Below are positions 33,901-48,900 of a stretch of 64,000 bases of DNA, one piece after another. Source of the DNA: Phallusia mammillata (Eukaryota; Chordata; Ascidiacea; Phlebobranchia; Ascidiidae); assembly GCA_003260075.1 (NCBI GenBank), contig QLIY01000075.1, positions 1 to 64,000 of the forward strand. The letters are read 5' to 3'. Below the pieces are notes generated by a model. That model made no database searches, was not told the DNA's origin, and saw only the letters and a program-made list of their open reading frames with translations. How positions within the stretch are numbered: the stretch's first letter is position 1; each line of letters begins with the position of its first letter. The position numbers were made by a program, and so were the translations under genes.

Positions 33901-36900
33901 ACAACAGTTTTATAATTTAAATTATATATACACTTGAAAACACTATACACGGACTTTAAAGCAATATAATCAAAACATAACTGCCGGAGTAGGCTACTTG
34001 TGCATTATGATAAATCATGAAGTTTCAACAATTTTACACAATCTTGTACTCTATATACACAGGTACTCTGGCAGTTATGTTTTTGAATATACATTCAATT
34101 TTTTTTTTTTTTTAAATGATTTTAAGCTAGGCACCAACCAGCCATTAAAACCACCGCTCCCGTGCTAGACTGAATTCCGCAAACAATCGAATTATTTCTC
34201 TCCAATTCCGTATTCGACTCACTGGTTTCCTTATAAACTAGACCCGCTATAGGTTGTTCAAAATACCTGATAAAATAAGATAAAAATGTTTTTACAGAGT
34301 TTTACGTCGCTGTTAGACGAACAAATCGTACTTGTAGTGGGCAAGTGAAAGTCTATAAGCAGGGACGCCGAAAGGGTAACGTGTTTGACGTGGTGTGTTA
34401 ACTTCTTTCTTGCCTTTTATGCTCCCTGCAAACAAAATTTTTATTAGTGACAGAATCTGCTGTTTGCAGTGGGTTTTCTTTAATTGTCTTGCCTTTCCTT
34501 TAATTTCACGCATGACTGAATGTGTTAATTTTTTAAAGGCAACATGCGCAGGTTGGTAGCAAAGGGGCCTGTCATAGCAATATATAATACACCGCTAGTG
34601 GCATAATGGACTTTCTAAAGCTACAAAACTTGCGTGGAATGGGGATGTTTGTGACGTCACAATGCACCGAGCACTGACTTGAGATGATCGATCAAACAAA
34701 ACATTTGGATTTTTGGTCCATCCTTATCAGTTTAAGATAATTTTCGAACAGCAAATTAGATTGTGTGAAATTTTTGATCGAGGCAAAACGGGTATTACAG
34801 CGTATGGTACCTAGGAACCCTATATAAGTTACGTAAACCATGAGATATAACGCCACAGATTAACTACGCTTACCTGACGCGCGCACTAATTCCCAAGTTC
34901 TGTGCACAAGATCTTCAGGAAATTTCTCAAAAACTTTAAAAGCCTAAAAATATTAAATAAATATTTAGTATAAATTTAAATCATATTAATCTTGGAAAGG
35001 AAAAATTTCAACCTGGAATTTGCTGTAATGGTCGTCATCTAAGTACAAAGTCGAGTAGATTAGAGTTTCCAAAACGCATCGGACGATATCGGATTCCGTT
35101 CGGATATCCGAAATCGCCGGAGTCCTTCCGAACGTTTCCGAAGTTTCGTTGCTTTTGTATTTAACGGTATTAAACCTGTAAATACGATAAAAAAGTCACA
35201 AACAAAATGTTTTTCTTTGAATATAAGTTCGTTTCAAAATTGGTGGGCCGTGACATCACCTCCTAATGACGTAATAGAACAACCGAACTAATTTTTTTTC
35301 TTTAAAAATATCATCATCGAGATAAAAATGTTAAGTCAATATTATAGCAAATTTAAAATAAGAAATCGTTTTTAGGACCTTCGATTTAATTCCTTTACGG
35401 TATCAGGAATGGGCATATCGAACTGTCCAGGTCTTCGTTTTAATCTTGCTTGTAGGAGGGATACCACGTTTTTAAATAAACACGGTATTTTCTGGAAAAA
35501 AAACATAGCAGTAATTATTTGTTGCATGAATATGGGGGTACGTTCTCAGCGAAAATATTATGTGCTGCATTTTGAACGTGTTTTTTTACCACTAAAGCAG
35601 TGCTCCGCAACCGGTGTGCCGCCGCAAAACAGTAACTTTTTGTTTCAAATTTGTTTTTGTGTATTTAAATATTCGAGCAAATGATACAGTTCACAACACC
35701 ACCAAACTGAAGCTACACTACTCACTACACATTCGTGTTTTATTACGTCATAATATACTTTACAATGGCTCAATGCAGGGGTCTCAAAACACGCGGCCTG
35801 GTGTTGCCCCAAGAGGGTTTTTGTGCCGCCCGCGAACTAACTTTCAAATTTTAGGTATTTACCTTAGGTGGAATACCCAGTCAGACCACTGATTTTAAGA
35901 AACAATCATTTTTTATTAGTAATGGCTAGAAATGAAAATAGTTCCTACTGTTGTAAATCAGGAATTCCAATTGTTGCGTCAAATTTTCCAATTGTTTCGG
36001 CATTGTATGCCATTGTTTTCATACATAATAGTTTATTGCACTTGGCCTTTTTACTTTGCTACACCGTATATTTGTTTTTTGTTTATTGCATTACAAATGT
36101 TTTATGTACATTATATGGCATAAACGCAAAACATTTTCAAGGACATACTATTTTTTGTTCATATTACTTTTACAAAAAAAGTTCCAATAGTACGACCTTT
36201 TCCAAACGTAAAAAATGTTTTTGGACCTCAAAGGAGTTTAAGACCCCTGGCTTAATGCTTTTTTCGGCTTTCAAAAATTCAAATCGCATTTTTTGGTTCG
36301 GGTGTGCCGCCAAACATTTAAAGCTTGTATGGTGCGACTTGCGTGAAAAAAGGTTGCGGAGCACGGCACTAAAGCACGTTTAAACAAACCCTCTTTTAGC
36401 AGTCAACCACCGCGAAAGGACTCTTTCTTAATTAATAATAAGTCAAACAAAGAAGGAACAAGCATTTTTGATTAACAAGGTTACTAACAATAAATTATAT
36501 GGACTTTTGCAACAGTTTTTAAGGAATTGGATTACTAAAAAAAAACGGTTTATTTTGCACCTATGGGCTACTAAGACAGAAATATAAGATATGCTTAAAA
36601 GTGGGAAAATAGATTTAAAAAAGATATACTTAAAGTGTTCAAGCACTTGGATTGCAAAAATAACTTAGGTTAATTCTGCACCTATGGGCTACTAAGACAG
36701 AAAGTTGGGGCCACAACTAAAAAGTACAAGCCCAAAACCAGTATACGGTTTCAAACCTCAGCTTTAAAGGAAAGGCTTGTAACAATATCACACACCTGTG
36801 CATCGACATTCTTACAGCCAGAAAACGCAGTTGCCATGAATTCCTGATCGGCCATTGCATCGGCAACAGATATTCTAAAACATTTTTGGAACTTTTAAAG

Positions 36901-39900
36901 ATGCATATATGCGGAAACCGCTTTTGTTAGGAAAACTTTGCGAAGAATAAATTTGGGGAAAGAATAAAATATTTCATTAAACCATAAATTTATTTATATT
37001 TATTTTAGTGTGTTGTTTTCTGTTGATATTTTGCGTGCACTTTTAGATTCAATTCCAAAAATTGAAAAAAAACGATGGTATTTACATATTTTTTTAAACA
37101 AGATGTTATAATTGTATATTTTTACAACGTAGTAAATCTTTTCTTGTAAATGAAATCTCCTTTCGAGTAAAGCAATTGCGGCATGTCAGGTTCATTAAAA
37201 TCAGATCAAGAAAATTCAACATAAAAACCACCAAATTGGTCGCTGCGCTGAATTTTCTTGTTTTTACAATTACTTTTTTCTCATAAAAAAAATTCTTGTT
37301 AAAAATCCTGACCTAAATATAAGAAATACAAGAAGAAACTCACTGGTGTGAAATTATGTTGTGGTCGTTCAACATGATTGCTCGGATACGCCGGCCGCAA
37401 GCGTATGACGTTTTGTCACGTGACTCGGCACAGTGTTCTCGTAATACGTCACGGACGGCAATGAGGGGAATCACCTTCAACTTGGTAAGGGTCTGACAAC
37501 AAAAGAAAAAACACCGCAATTTTAACGGGTTTTATTTTAACGGAACTATATCTCAAAAATTTGATTAAGCTGATGTATGAAAGGCAACGTTCAATGAATT
37601 TATTCTTTTATCTATTAAAGACAAGATGAAGGTGTGCTTTGATATACCAATTTAATCCACTTTTGCTTTTTAGGAATAGGGGGGGGGGATACCTAAGATA
37701 TTGTAGTTGAAATATTCGGCGATATACATATATCTGTTAATTGTAAGAAATTATTTAAGACTTGTACCTGTTTTTTTTTTATTAAACAGTCCAAATATTC
37801 TACTATATCTCAAAAATTTGATTAAGCTCGTTCAACGAATTTATTCTTTTATCTATTAAAGACAAGATGAAGGTGTGCTTTAATATACCAATTTAATAGT
37901 CCATTTTTGCTTTTTAGGAATATTTTTTTGAAATTTGTTTCCAACTAAACCGAATAATATAAGAAGCACTGCACAATAGTTTATATATTGAGGAATATCA
38001 CAAAAAATGTTTTAAACAAGAATTTGAAAACTTGTCATATTTTTTTTTTTAAAAAGATGTGATCTAGGATTACAGTATCAATTTAATTACCAAAACAATC
38101 TTTCCATTGGCTCCAAGGTAACCTAGCAAAACGCAAACCTAACCCCTTAAAAATCCCAACACTTTATTTAACGTCCATAACCTAGTGACTTGCATAACCA
38201 AATCCACAAAAGTACCTGACTAATTATGATGGAGGAAGCAATCTTACAAACAAGTAACATTGCATCTTCAACAGCAGAAAAACTCGATCTTTGCTTCCCA
38301 GTCATTTCAACAAGCAGTTTAAGGGATTGGACGTCCACCGGGTCAACGTATTTCTTTTTCTAAAAAGCAAAAAACTTCAAGAAAACTTACATTCTTACTT
38401 ATTCAAATCAGAGACTCCAGTTAATTGCATACCGGTAAATCACTCAATCCGTTTAATATTGATTGTGAAACCGTAGCCTATAAAGTGTTCGAAACATCGT
38501 CCACTTTATAGCATGATCCGGATATTCGCAAACTAGCTTTGCAAATTGCTTATGCTATTACCTGGATTCCTCTTAAACAGTAGACATGTATTTGCTATGT
38601 AAAACTGTTTTCGTTTAAAATATCGCTAAAGATTTTTGATGCTCGAATGAACAGCCAACCCACTGAACAACCAAGATCGGCGTCATGTATGAGTGACGTA
38701 TTACACCATGTATGTGTGACGTCATTGCCACATGATCTTGGTGCTGGGCCACACAGACCATATTTTCCAAATAAACATCCTAATTAAGCAAAAAACATCA
38801 CGAACGAACGATGTAGACGTACCTTTGGCGTCTTTTCTGTTGAGTCAAATTTTTCAGACTTCTTTGGAACGACGGGCGACTCGGATTCTGCTGACTCACG
38901 TCGCTGTTTCCTTTTTACGCCACGTCCTCCCTAAAGCATGACATAAGACGAAAGTTGGGATTTTGTTTGTAAACTACCAAAATAATTGTAATACTAAACA
39001 TGGCTCTGCGCATGTTTTTGGGATGCACAAACCAGATCATATACAATTGATTTTGCACAAATTATGAAATAATGCAAAACGAAATGTGAAGAGATAGAGC
39101 GTATAGCCTGTAGCATTTTATTTAGTCTGTTTACTGAAAACATGCAGTTTGGAAACATGTTTTTAGGGGTGTTTTAAACTTGGAGACAAGAACTAATGCC
39201 TTTCGTAACAAAACGTTAAAAATAATTCTGTTTTTAACATTAAAATCTTTTCCAAATTTTACAGTGATGTCACTTACTTTAACTGTCTCGTTCCGTCCAA
39301 CATTGTTCGTCGTTACAACCTCATAATCCGCTAAAAATAAACAGTGGTTTGTTTTAATTAAGTGTTAACAATACCCATCTTTTGGTTATTTAATTCAGTA
39401 CCAAAATCTTTTAAAATTTAAAGAGAAGACGATATAGTTTGCAATAATTTCTTACGGTCCGTTGTTGTATCTTGGGTTTGTGATGCTTTCCGTTTTCTTG
39501 TGCCTAAAATCAATGTAATGTTTTTTACTAAACAGGAAAACATTTTAAAAAGTATGCAGTTAAGTTTTTGTCAACAATTGTTTTCGCTTTTTACAAATTG
39601 TATAAAGAAAACTTGGTATTTGCATTTGACGGTTGGAGATAATTGTCGGTTAAATCAATTACAAAAATAGAAAAATGCAAAAAGTGTTAGACTCGTAAAG
39701 GTTAGAGGCACCTCTAAACATATAAAATCGTTCAAAAAATACAACGGGCTTCGCGTCACCACTGTATTGGTCAAACAAGACCAGAGTAAATTTTGCCAGA
39801 ACTCGGCCCTAACTCGAGTCAGCGACTTCCCAAACTCGTGTTTGTCCTGGACTCGCAGAGTAAACTCGACTTTCCACAAAACCATTGTTGACAACACAAA

Positions 39901-42900
39901 GTTCTACCCATAAATCAGAGTTGCAAGTAGAGTAATACTCACCAACATTTGATACTCGTTTCTTCTTCTTCGAGGTAACTGCAACGCCACCTTCAACAGA
40001 CTGCTTTCTTTTCCGCGGCCCTACAGCAATGTAACATTGTTTTTTAAAGTGTTTTTGCCTATTTACTTGCTGCACAACGTTGTAAGTAGGGTTTTTCGAA
40101 ATAGGGAGGGGAAAAAGGTTTAAACAGAATAGGCTGAAATCGTGCCCGATTTCAGTTCTAAAAATGGCTTTCTGGCTCGTTTTTTCGGGTTGGACACTGT
40201 TGGATAGTATGCCGTATACAAAGATGTACAATCAGGATCAATTGTTGTTTATTCGACGCAGGGTACTACGCTTACTTCACAATCTATCCTTTCAACGTCT
40301 TTTTGTAACCAAATTATATCATAAAAAATGGATTTGTTTGCCTCAGGTCGTAAAATGTGTTTTTGGCAGTAAATTGTTTATTTTATAGCAAGCTTGTGTT
40401 TGCATCGTTTGCTTTTGCACCAAAGACCCACAAATGTTTTGTTGTTTGAAGAATCGTTCATTTAATCCATACCTGTTGAGTTTCTTTTTCTTTTCTTCGG
40501 GCTTGGGTTGAGAGCTTTAATCTTAGGTGTCACAAGACCAGGTAGTCTCTCCACTGCCTGAAAATAATACAACCTACTGTTAGAAAATATCGTTTAATGA
40601 ACTCAAATGTTGACTGTCCGAATTCCGAATTTACAATTCATCAATGGCATAAAAAAACTAGAAAGGTGGCTTTCCAGTATACTACCATTCTATACCAATT
40701 TACTATACACATCATTTGATCTACACATATGATTTATTTGCAAACAAAAACGAATGGGTCCCCACATGCGTGTTTGTGCGGATTAGTTACTAACGGTAAA
40801 CAAATGTTTTCATAAAAATACTTTAAATTTAATCTCTTGTTTTTACCTTAATATTGTCGTCCAAGGTCAGTTTTTAAACACAAATTTTCCTAGAAAGGGG
40901 GGGGGGGCCATCAATTGCAGAAAAAAAAACTAGAAAGGTGGCTTTCTAGTATACTTCCATTCTATACCAATTTACTATACACATCATTTGATCTACACAT
41001 ATGATTTTTTGCAAACAAAAACGAATGGTTTCCCACATGCGTGTTTGTGCGGATTAGTTACTAACGGTAAACAAACGTTCCCATAAAAATACTTTAAATT
41101 TAATCTCTTGTTTTTACCTTGATATTGTCGTCCAAGGTCAGTTTTTAAACGCAAATTTTCCTAGAAAGCCTTAACAGTTGTGTTACCCTTCAGGGAAGGG
41201 GACCCATAAATATGATGATTCGTTTGTTATGTTAAAATTGCATAAATTTAAGCCTTAGATACAAAATAGGTGTAAGTATAGGACCTATGTGCACATAAGA
41301 CGTATGATCAATTTCCGAATAAAGCAACTATGTTACCAATTACCTTTCCGTTAAGAGGAAGATCTCCAGAAATTCCATCTGTTGCACCCTGGAAAATATT
41401 AACTTGTATAAATTTACAGTACCGTTTATTTGGATAGTGGATATTTCGTTAATGAGTAATTAACACGGCCTAACAATACAGTGTAAGCAGGTATTTATTA
41501 CTATGAAATATAACAGGTATATAATGATTATGAGAATACATATTAGAACCAATAACAGGATTACCTTTTAAAATTGTACATTGATGCTACTGTGGTTTCT
41601 ATTTATACTTTTGGAGCCCAATACCTTAGTTTTGATATTTCGGAACCAGTTTCGATACAAATGTGAAAACAGTGAAGAATCAAAACCACCTGCTCCTTTA
41701 CCATCGCCGGGAGTTGAACCATCATCCTTTGGTTGTCGTTTTTCCCTATAAACACCAATGTTTGAAACTACTTTTCGCAAAATCCAAAGCGTAATCATTT
41801 GATAACTACTTGGTCAGCAGTTCCCAGACCTTTTGCCTTGGTTTTACTTGTAGGCCGGGCCTGGTTTTTTAAAATTGTAAGCCGGGCCTGGTTTTTGGTG
41901 TAACTTCGAATAGAATAGGCTTGATTCGGGCCTGACTTTATACTCGGCCACATTTGTACCAAAATCTTCTGTTGGTATATTAAACTTTCGGCATGCAAAA
42001 AATATAAACAAAACGTTTTCTGTCAGCTAGCCTAAAAGGGTGCTTTCATACCTTTTGACATGATTTTGAATGAATTTCTTGGTGGGGATCGTGTGTCGTT
42101 CTGAATCGCCTTCGTGATTGTTGTTTAGGCCTGTAAAATAAACAGCAATCTAAAAATCAACCTTTTTTATGGCCACACTTCATTTAAAATCCAAACGTTT
42201 ACACAGGCCGAACAACCGCAATTAAACGGGCCGCTTGAGTAGCAGGTGATACACATTCTGGTTGAACCCATTAAATATCAGTGACAATCAACAAAAATCT
42301 ACAACACACTTTACATTTTATTGTTTACCCAACGGAGTCATTAGACAAATCTCCTTCACTCGCACCCAGAACTTTTCAACATCAGTAAAAGTTGGAAATG
42401 TGAAGCTGATATTTCCATATATGGTGCTGTCCGATACTTGCATGTAGCTAGGGAAAAAATAGATGATACGTTTAAATACTTGATGATGAAAATGGTTGTT
42501 GTGAAAATAGCTATCAAAGTACTCTGCAATGACAACGCTCTAGAATTCAAACTCTACTATAAACGGGCCATATATTTTACCATTTTAAGACACATTGCAT
42601 ATTTCTGAGTAGATTGGTTATGTTCGAGTAGATTGCATATTTTTTTACCCAAAAGCAAAGCACAATAAAAATTATGCTTTATATCTAAAGTTTTCAGGCA
42701 AGAATCGAGATTTAATTGCGTGGAAAACAATAGAACCGACCCCACCTTTTATCTGACTGAGTTGTGTCCTTAATAGATGCGTTCCTGTGGATATACACCA
42801 TCTCCTGAAACGCACAATAGGATGAAAACCATTGGATCGTTACAAAAAATGTTTCATAATTTTTAGATTTCTGTTTTTTAATGATCTCGAATTTACATTA

Positions 42901-45900
42901 GTTTTAAGTGAAGGATAAAACAACTAATTGATATCCTTATCTTTAACAGCACAACATTAACAGTAAGCAAAATACATGTGTTTCATAACTGATAACTGTT
43001 TTCATTTAGAGATGTACCGAATATTCGGTTTGCCGAATTTATTCGGCCGAAGGGGGGGGGGGATTGATATCCTTATCCTTAACATTAACAGTAAGCAAAA
43101 TAAATGTGTTTCATAACTGATAACTGGTTTCAATGCACAATGAGAATGTATTTCTCAAAATGACTGAAGAAACCACTTTTTTTCACATTACAAAAACATT
43201 CTTGTGGTAACATTGGAATAATTATCTTTGTATACTACCTCTTCTTTGCGTAGGCAAATCGAGTTTTGGAATTTCTGCTGACTCATCGTGACGAGCCCCA
43301 TGAAGCATAACATCTCGATCACTTGCGTAAGTGAAAACAAGTACTTTCTAAAGAGAATAAAAAAATCGTTCATAATATAAACAGATTGAAAAATAAAATG
43401 GGTTTTGGCAAAATTCAGTAGGCTTTTTGCAACTGGGAAACGATTTTTCGTAAAAGCTAAAACATAAGTCACTTAAATTTTAAACCAACCTTTTGTGAAG
43501 TAACAGAGCCTGCATTTTGGACGGCAGGTGGCGCACAAGAGTATGTCTACGTATCGGGTCGTTGAGATATTCTTCAATACCAGGAATCTTAACAAATAAG
43601 AGTTATTTTCGAGGAGCCATAAAAATGTCATAAAATACAGTTATGTAAACGTTTAAGATTGTCAAATGAGTATAATTGGACGAACTTCAAATGGGGGGGG
43701 GGTACAGTTAAGTAAACGTTTAAGATTGTCAAATGAGTATAATTGGACGAACTTCAAATTTGTGTTTGTAAAAGATTTTCTTCCGACCGAATCGAAAAGA
43801 TTTTTGTTCCGACCGCAACAAAATATTCGGCGGAAATCATTCCTTAGCAAAAATATTTAAATCGGTCAAATCAATTCGACAAAGTGAATATTCTGTACTT
43901 TACTAGTAACTGCAACGTGGTTAGCTTTGATCTTTATTATCGTTTCCCTATTTTTTTGCCCTTGATTATGTTTAAAGGCTTATAGTTATTGTTTTAGTGC
44001 AGTAGTTCCAATCTCCTGGTTCAAATATATTTATTCAAAATTTATTTGTTGCTCTTATGATGAAGTTATGTTATGATTGTGAAAAGTTTGTTAATGTCCT
44101 AATGTTGAATGTATGATGAACAGTTTTTAGCAATCAGTGTTTTAGTGCAAATGTGTTGATATGTTTATTGCACCAAAGCGGGATAAATTTTACATTTACC
44201 CAGTGTTTTTTTTAAGGTGTTTTGGGGGACCGTTTCGGTCCCTCAAATTTCTCCAGCGGTTTCCCAAAATTTGCCAGTAGCCTAATAAATAATTCGTTTA
44301 AGCAAATATGGCTATTTTTTGGTATTTAAATGAAACACTTGAGGTCTCTTAAAACTACTTAGCGGTCACCCAAACCAAACCTTAAAAAAACCCTGCATGT
44401 ATTGCTGTTCACCTTATAAGTATATCTTTGAAACTGGCAGATTATGGAAAGTGGAAGTAGAAAACCAGCTTCTCCAACTTGTATCCACCCTTCACCGTAT
44501 TCAGGGTGTTTAGGCAATGGAGGTAGATACCTGGGGTAACACAAATTCCTTAACACATCTATGAATCAGCTCTTAAGTGTTTATGCACACCAGTGATCAC
44601 AGCACACTCATATCGAAATTAAGTATGCCAGGCCTTCTAAACGCAATATACCAATTTACAAGTGTTCTTTTAACTTAGCACTGTTGTGGCATTGAAATGT
44701 TGGTGTTTTTTCAACAAAATGAAAAAGTATGAATACTGTTTTGAAACATTTGCTTCATAAATTTTAAACTTAAAGCATGCAGTCAGAATTTAAAGTGTTA
44801 GTTGGGAAAACAATCTTACTTCTGCAAAAGTCACCGCTTTATTTATTTATAAGTGTTGTATAGCAATACAAATGAATTACACAACACATTTACAGTAAAA
44901 GATAAAACACTTATTTTTAAAGGCAACCTATCACACTGACCTTTTCCAAGACCGTTCTGTGTTGTATTCATAAACTTTATCAAAATCAATCACATTTTGG
45001 TCACTGTTGGGTTTTTCAATGCCAGGGTGGCCATATGCAAGGTACCATAAATAACAGTGCACTGCCTGGAAACAGATGTGCATTAATGGTACTTACACGC
45101 ACTGTCACATAAACCTACCTTTGCTCTGATATGTTTTGGCTGGTATCCGCTCTGATGGGGGGGTGTCGGTAACAAGTCCTCCATCTTGATGGCATCGTCA
45201 TGGATCTCGATGCCCACTGTCTGACTCAGAGGAATCTTAATACATTAAACATTATAATTAAATCAAATTACAGTAAGCTAGGCCTAAGATAGGCAAATCA
45301 CTCTAGTCTTCTATGTACCAAGAGATACACTAGAAAAATAGCATGGAGTGGGATTTGAATCAATGAAGAAACCCTATCTAGGGTTGGCTAATTGACCACT
45401 GAGCGATGTAGGCCTGTAGAAAGTCGAATCACACATAAGCGACATTGCTTGCCTTGTACGCTGCACTTAATTCTAATAGGGAATTTCACCATTATTTAAC
45501 AATCACAAATATGTATTCAACTGGTAAACTGCCTTGAAGGATTTTTCCTTAACTTACTTTGGCTCGATAATTTTATTTCCGTGTGTTTATGATTGATATT
45601 TCTATGCATGAAAATCCCAAATGAGCAAGTTTATGTGTAACAAGATTCAAATTGCAAACCATTTTGGCAAAAGAAAAGTCAAATGTTTCATTAAAATCTT
45701 TTGCTAAATCAACCAGGTATTTTGCCCTGTCATTGCTGGTGAGGTGCACATACACAAAAAAAAATTTTTTCTGTTCAAACATTGCAGCTATGGCTGGGTC
45801 GGTAATATTTAAAATTTTGATCCTATATTTAATAGCTTTATTAACGAGAAACAATCTTACATCAGTTTTGCAGTGTTCTTCAGCAAAGTTCTTGGCTGAT

Positions 45901-48900
45901 TTCTTTGCCTCAGAGGATAAAACTCGAAATTGTGCTTGTTCAATGGCAATGTTGAATCGGGCAGAACTACAATCCAATGATGTTACGAACTCAATCTGCA
46001 TTAATAATATGATTGTATATTAAAACGTTTTCAAAAAAATACGACTTGCATAATGAACATAAATTCATAACTGGAAACAGCCCTGAAGCGTCTATGCAAA
46101 ACAGTGATAACGGCACACTCATATGTAAATCACAGTATGCCAGTCACAGTATGTAAAAATAACTCAACAAAATATGCTATCTATACATACTAACGCAGGT
46201 TTATGAATTGGAAAAAGAAAAAAACAGTATTAAAAATATTTAAATTTGGTTTAAGTATTTTTTTGAGAAATAGATTGTATTAAGTTAACTGAAACTATAA
46301 GAGGTATTTTTTTTATTTTGCGGACTTAATATAATCTTACTTTATGTGTGACATCATTTGATGTGATAGGGACGATAACATGCTTCAAAAGACCATCGGC
46401 ATCCATCTTTTTAATTGTACGAGAAACAGTCTTTTTGCAAATTTTTGAAGTTTCTCCTAAAAGAGTAAGGAAAAGCTTGTAAATGTGCATCAAAAACTGA
46501 AGTTTTTCTTAATTATACAGTTAGTTTAATAAGCTGCAGAGAGTGCACACTGTTTTGACCCATAAGGTTTCACCAGTGCAGTTGGTGATGTGATGAGAGA
46601 TTGGCCGTATTGGCTAGTGTAGCCATTCAACGGAACTCTAGTTTGTTGGGAGTAACAGGCTAAAACGCATGCCTCACCTATTCTGTGCGATGCCATAACT
46701 GGGCATACAGCACAGTTAGTTTAATGATTGATAGAGTAAAGACAAAAGCTTGTGTCAAGGAAACAATAAAAATTAAAATAAAGGACCAAAGATGGTACCA
46801 CTACATATTGATTCAAATATTTTCTACCTAGCTTTGATTCTTCTGCATAAAGAAATTTTTGAATGAAAAAAAGGCCCTCTGTGACTTTTTGTTCATTGAT
46901 AAATCCTAAAATTAGATTGGATCTTCTCATTCGTCGAGTGGTTAGGTGATTTTTCCATTTACTTGTGTTCAATGTGGGATCCTGTGAATGTAGAAATGAT
47001 ATTGAAATGGTTTGTAGTGATTGTTTGCAGTAATGTAAATGGTTGAAATCTTATATAAACCATTTTCAAATTATAGTCTGTAAAATAACTCATAAAACAT
47101 ACTTACCACAGACATTTCTTCACAATAGACAGATTCATCCAAACCCTTAAAAAACAAAAAAACAAAATTAATCTAATTGTTCCTCATATTTGAACTAAGA
47201 TATTGCAGCAATATGAAAAACAGCTTAGATTGTGTGAAGCAAGCAAAACCTAAAAAAAACTAATTACAACATTTTAAGGCAACAATTTATCATACCATTG
47301 GTGTATCTTCATCTGTTGTTACAGAGCCCAGTCTATTTGATTCCTGATCAGAAGTGCTGCAAAATATATCGAAAAATAGCTTTATAGGAAATAAACTTTA
47401 GGTTCCAAAAAGGAAACATTAAAAAAGGCATTTTTTGTCAATGTCACTAATTAAACAATGCCACTTTTGGATTTAAAAACAAATTAATACATTTTATGAG
47501 ATTACTCACTGAACGCCACAGTCACTTTCTTGTGAGCTCCTGTCACATAACGCTTTATAATACAGTGTAGCTGCAGCGCGTTCAGTTATTTTCCACCAAT
47601 TGTGCCCACCCCCTATTCGGCGCTCCATACCATTTTAATGTTGTGTAGATATTTCTGGCTTGATGATTGTTTAAGTGCAATTGTGAATTGTGTCGCTACG
47701 TTTTTGTTTTGTTTTTCAACAAGCGAAATAAACTCTCAACTCATATCATAATGGGCAGTTTGGAACAAAACACAAACAGTAGGAAAAACTTAGGTATAGT
47801 ATTGGACATAGGCGCCGAGTTTCAAAAAAATGCAAGGTGGCGGACGAAAAATATGACATCACTTCATGTGACGTCACTTACCCTTGCAACCACAGAACTC
47901 ACAGCTCTACAAACTTTCATAGAATGCAATCGTCGAAATTAGAAGAAAAACGATATGTTTAAAATAATATCTAAGTGGCAAATTGCAAAATGTTGCTGCA
48001 GCGTTTACCATTGGTTTAATAACGTTAAAAAGATGTTTCGGGGGGGGGGGTTGTTGCTGCTTCATATCACCTTAGATAACCATTTATTACAACACATTTA
48101 CATTGTACACAACAATGGTCAAACATTCACTGGCAGAATGGTGTGTTTGAAGTCATAAACAAGGCACTAACCAAAACAAGTTGCAATTTTACGCCACGTT
48201 TTGTGGCTGAACCGCCAGCACGGCAAAATCGTTCCTGATTTTCTGCAAATTTTACGATATTTCGTACGATGCCGCTATAAACTAACCAAAATTTCCATGG
48301 TGGCCGCCACCGTGCTTTACAAACCCAAGGTGGCGGTGCCACCTCGCCACCGCCTACTCGGCGCCATGGTATTGGACATTTCTTACCTTGCAGCATTGGT
48401 TGAAACTGCTGGTGATTTGGCTTGGCTTAAACTATTTTCCATAGTTGTTTCGCTGGCATTTGCTGTATCGTCATCAGCACTGGCTGCTGACATAACTGAA
48501 AAGATATACAAGCAAATTTTAAACCTTTTATCTCACTTTAGGTAAGACTTAAATCTATTTTTAGTTCTATACACCTTGATACAGATCTACAAAAAGGTTA
48601 TGTACAGAAGATTCTGGTTAAATGCAATTACAATTATAAAGCTGTACTTGTAATTAACAAGTATGCAAACAACTGGACTATTTTATTGTCGACGAAAAGG
48701 CAATAGCTGTGATGCTATAACCAAAAAAACTCCACAAAGCGAAGTCATTCATAATATGTCATTGAGTTGTAATGAGCAATAATAATATGCCTGAAAGTTC
48801 AGGGATTTTTTATAAAACCATAGGGATAGGGTAACATGTATTTATGCTTATTTCTAAAAGTTGAAGTAAAATGTACATAGCAATTGTTCTATGTTTTCTG

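Noticed and set aside
35868-36383. 171-codon plus-strand ORF
   Set aside because: It lies almost wholly within the two nested hAT elements, has low-complexity hydrophobic content and no start or splice support.
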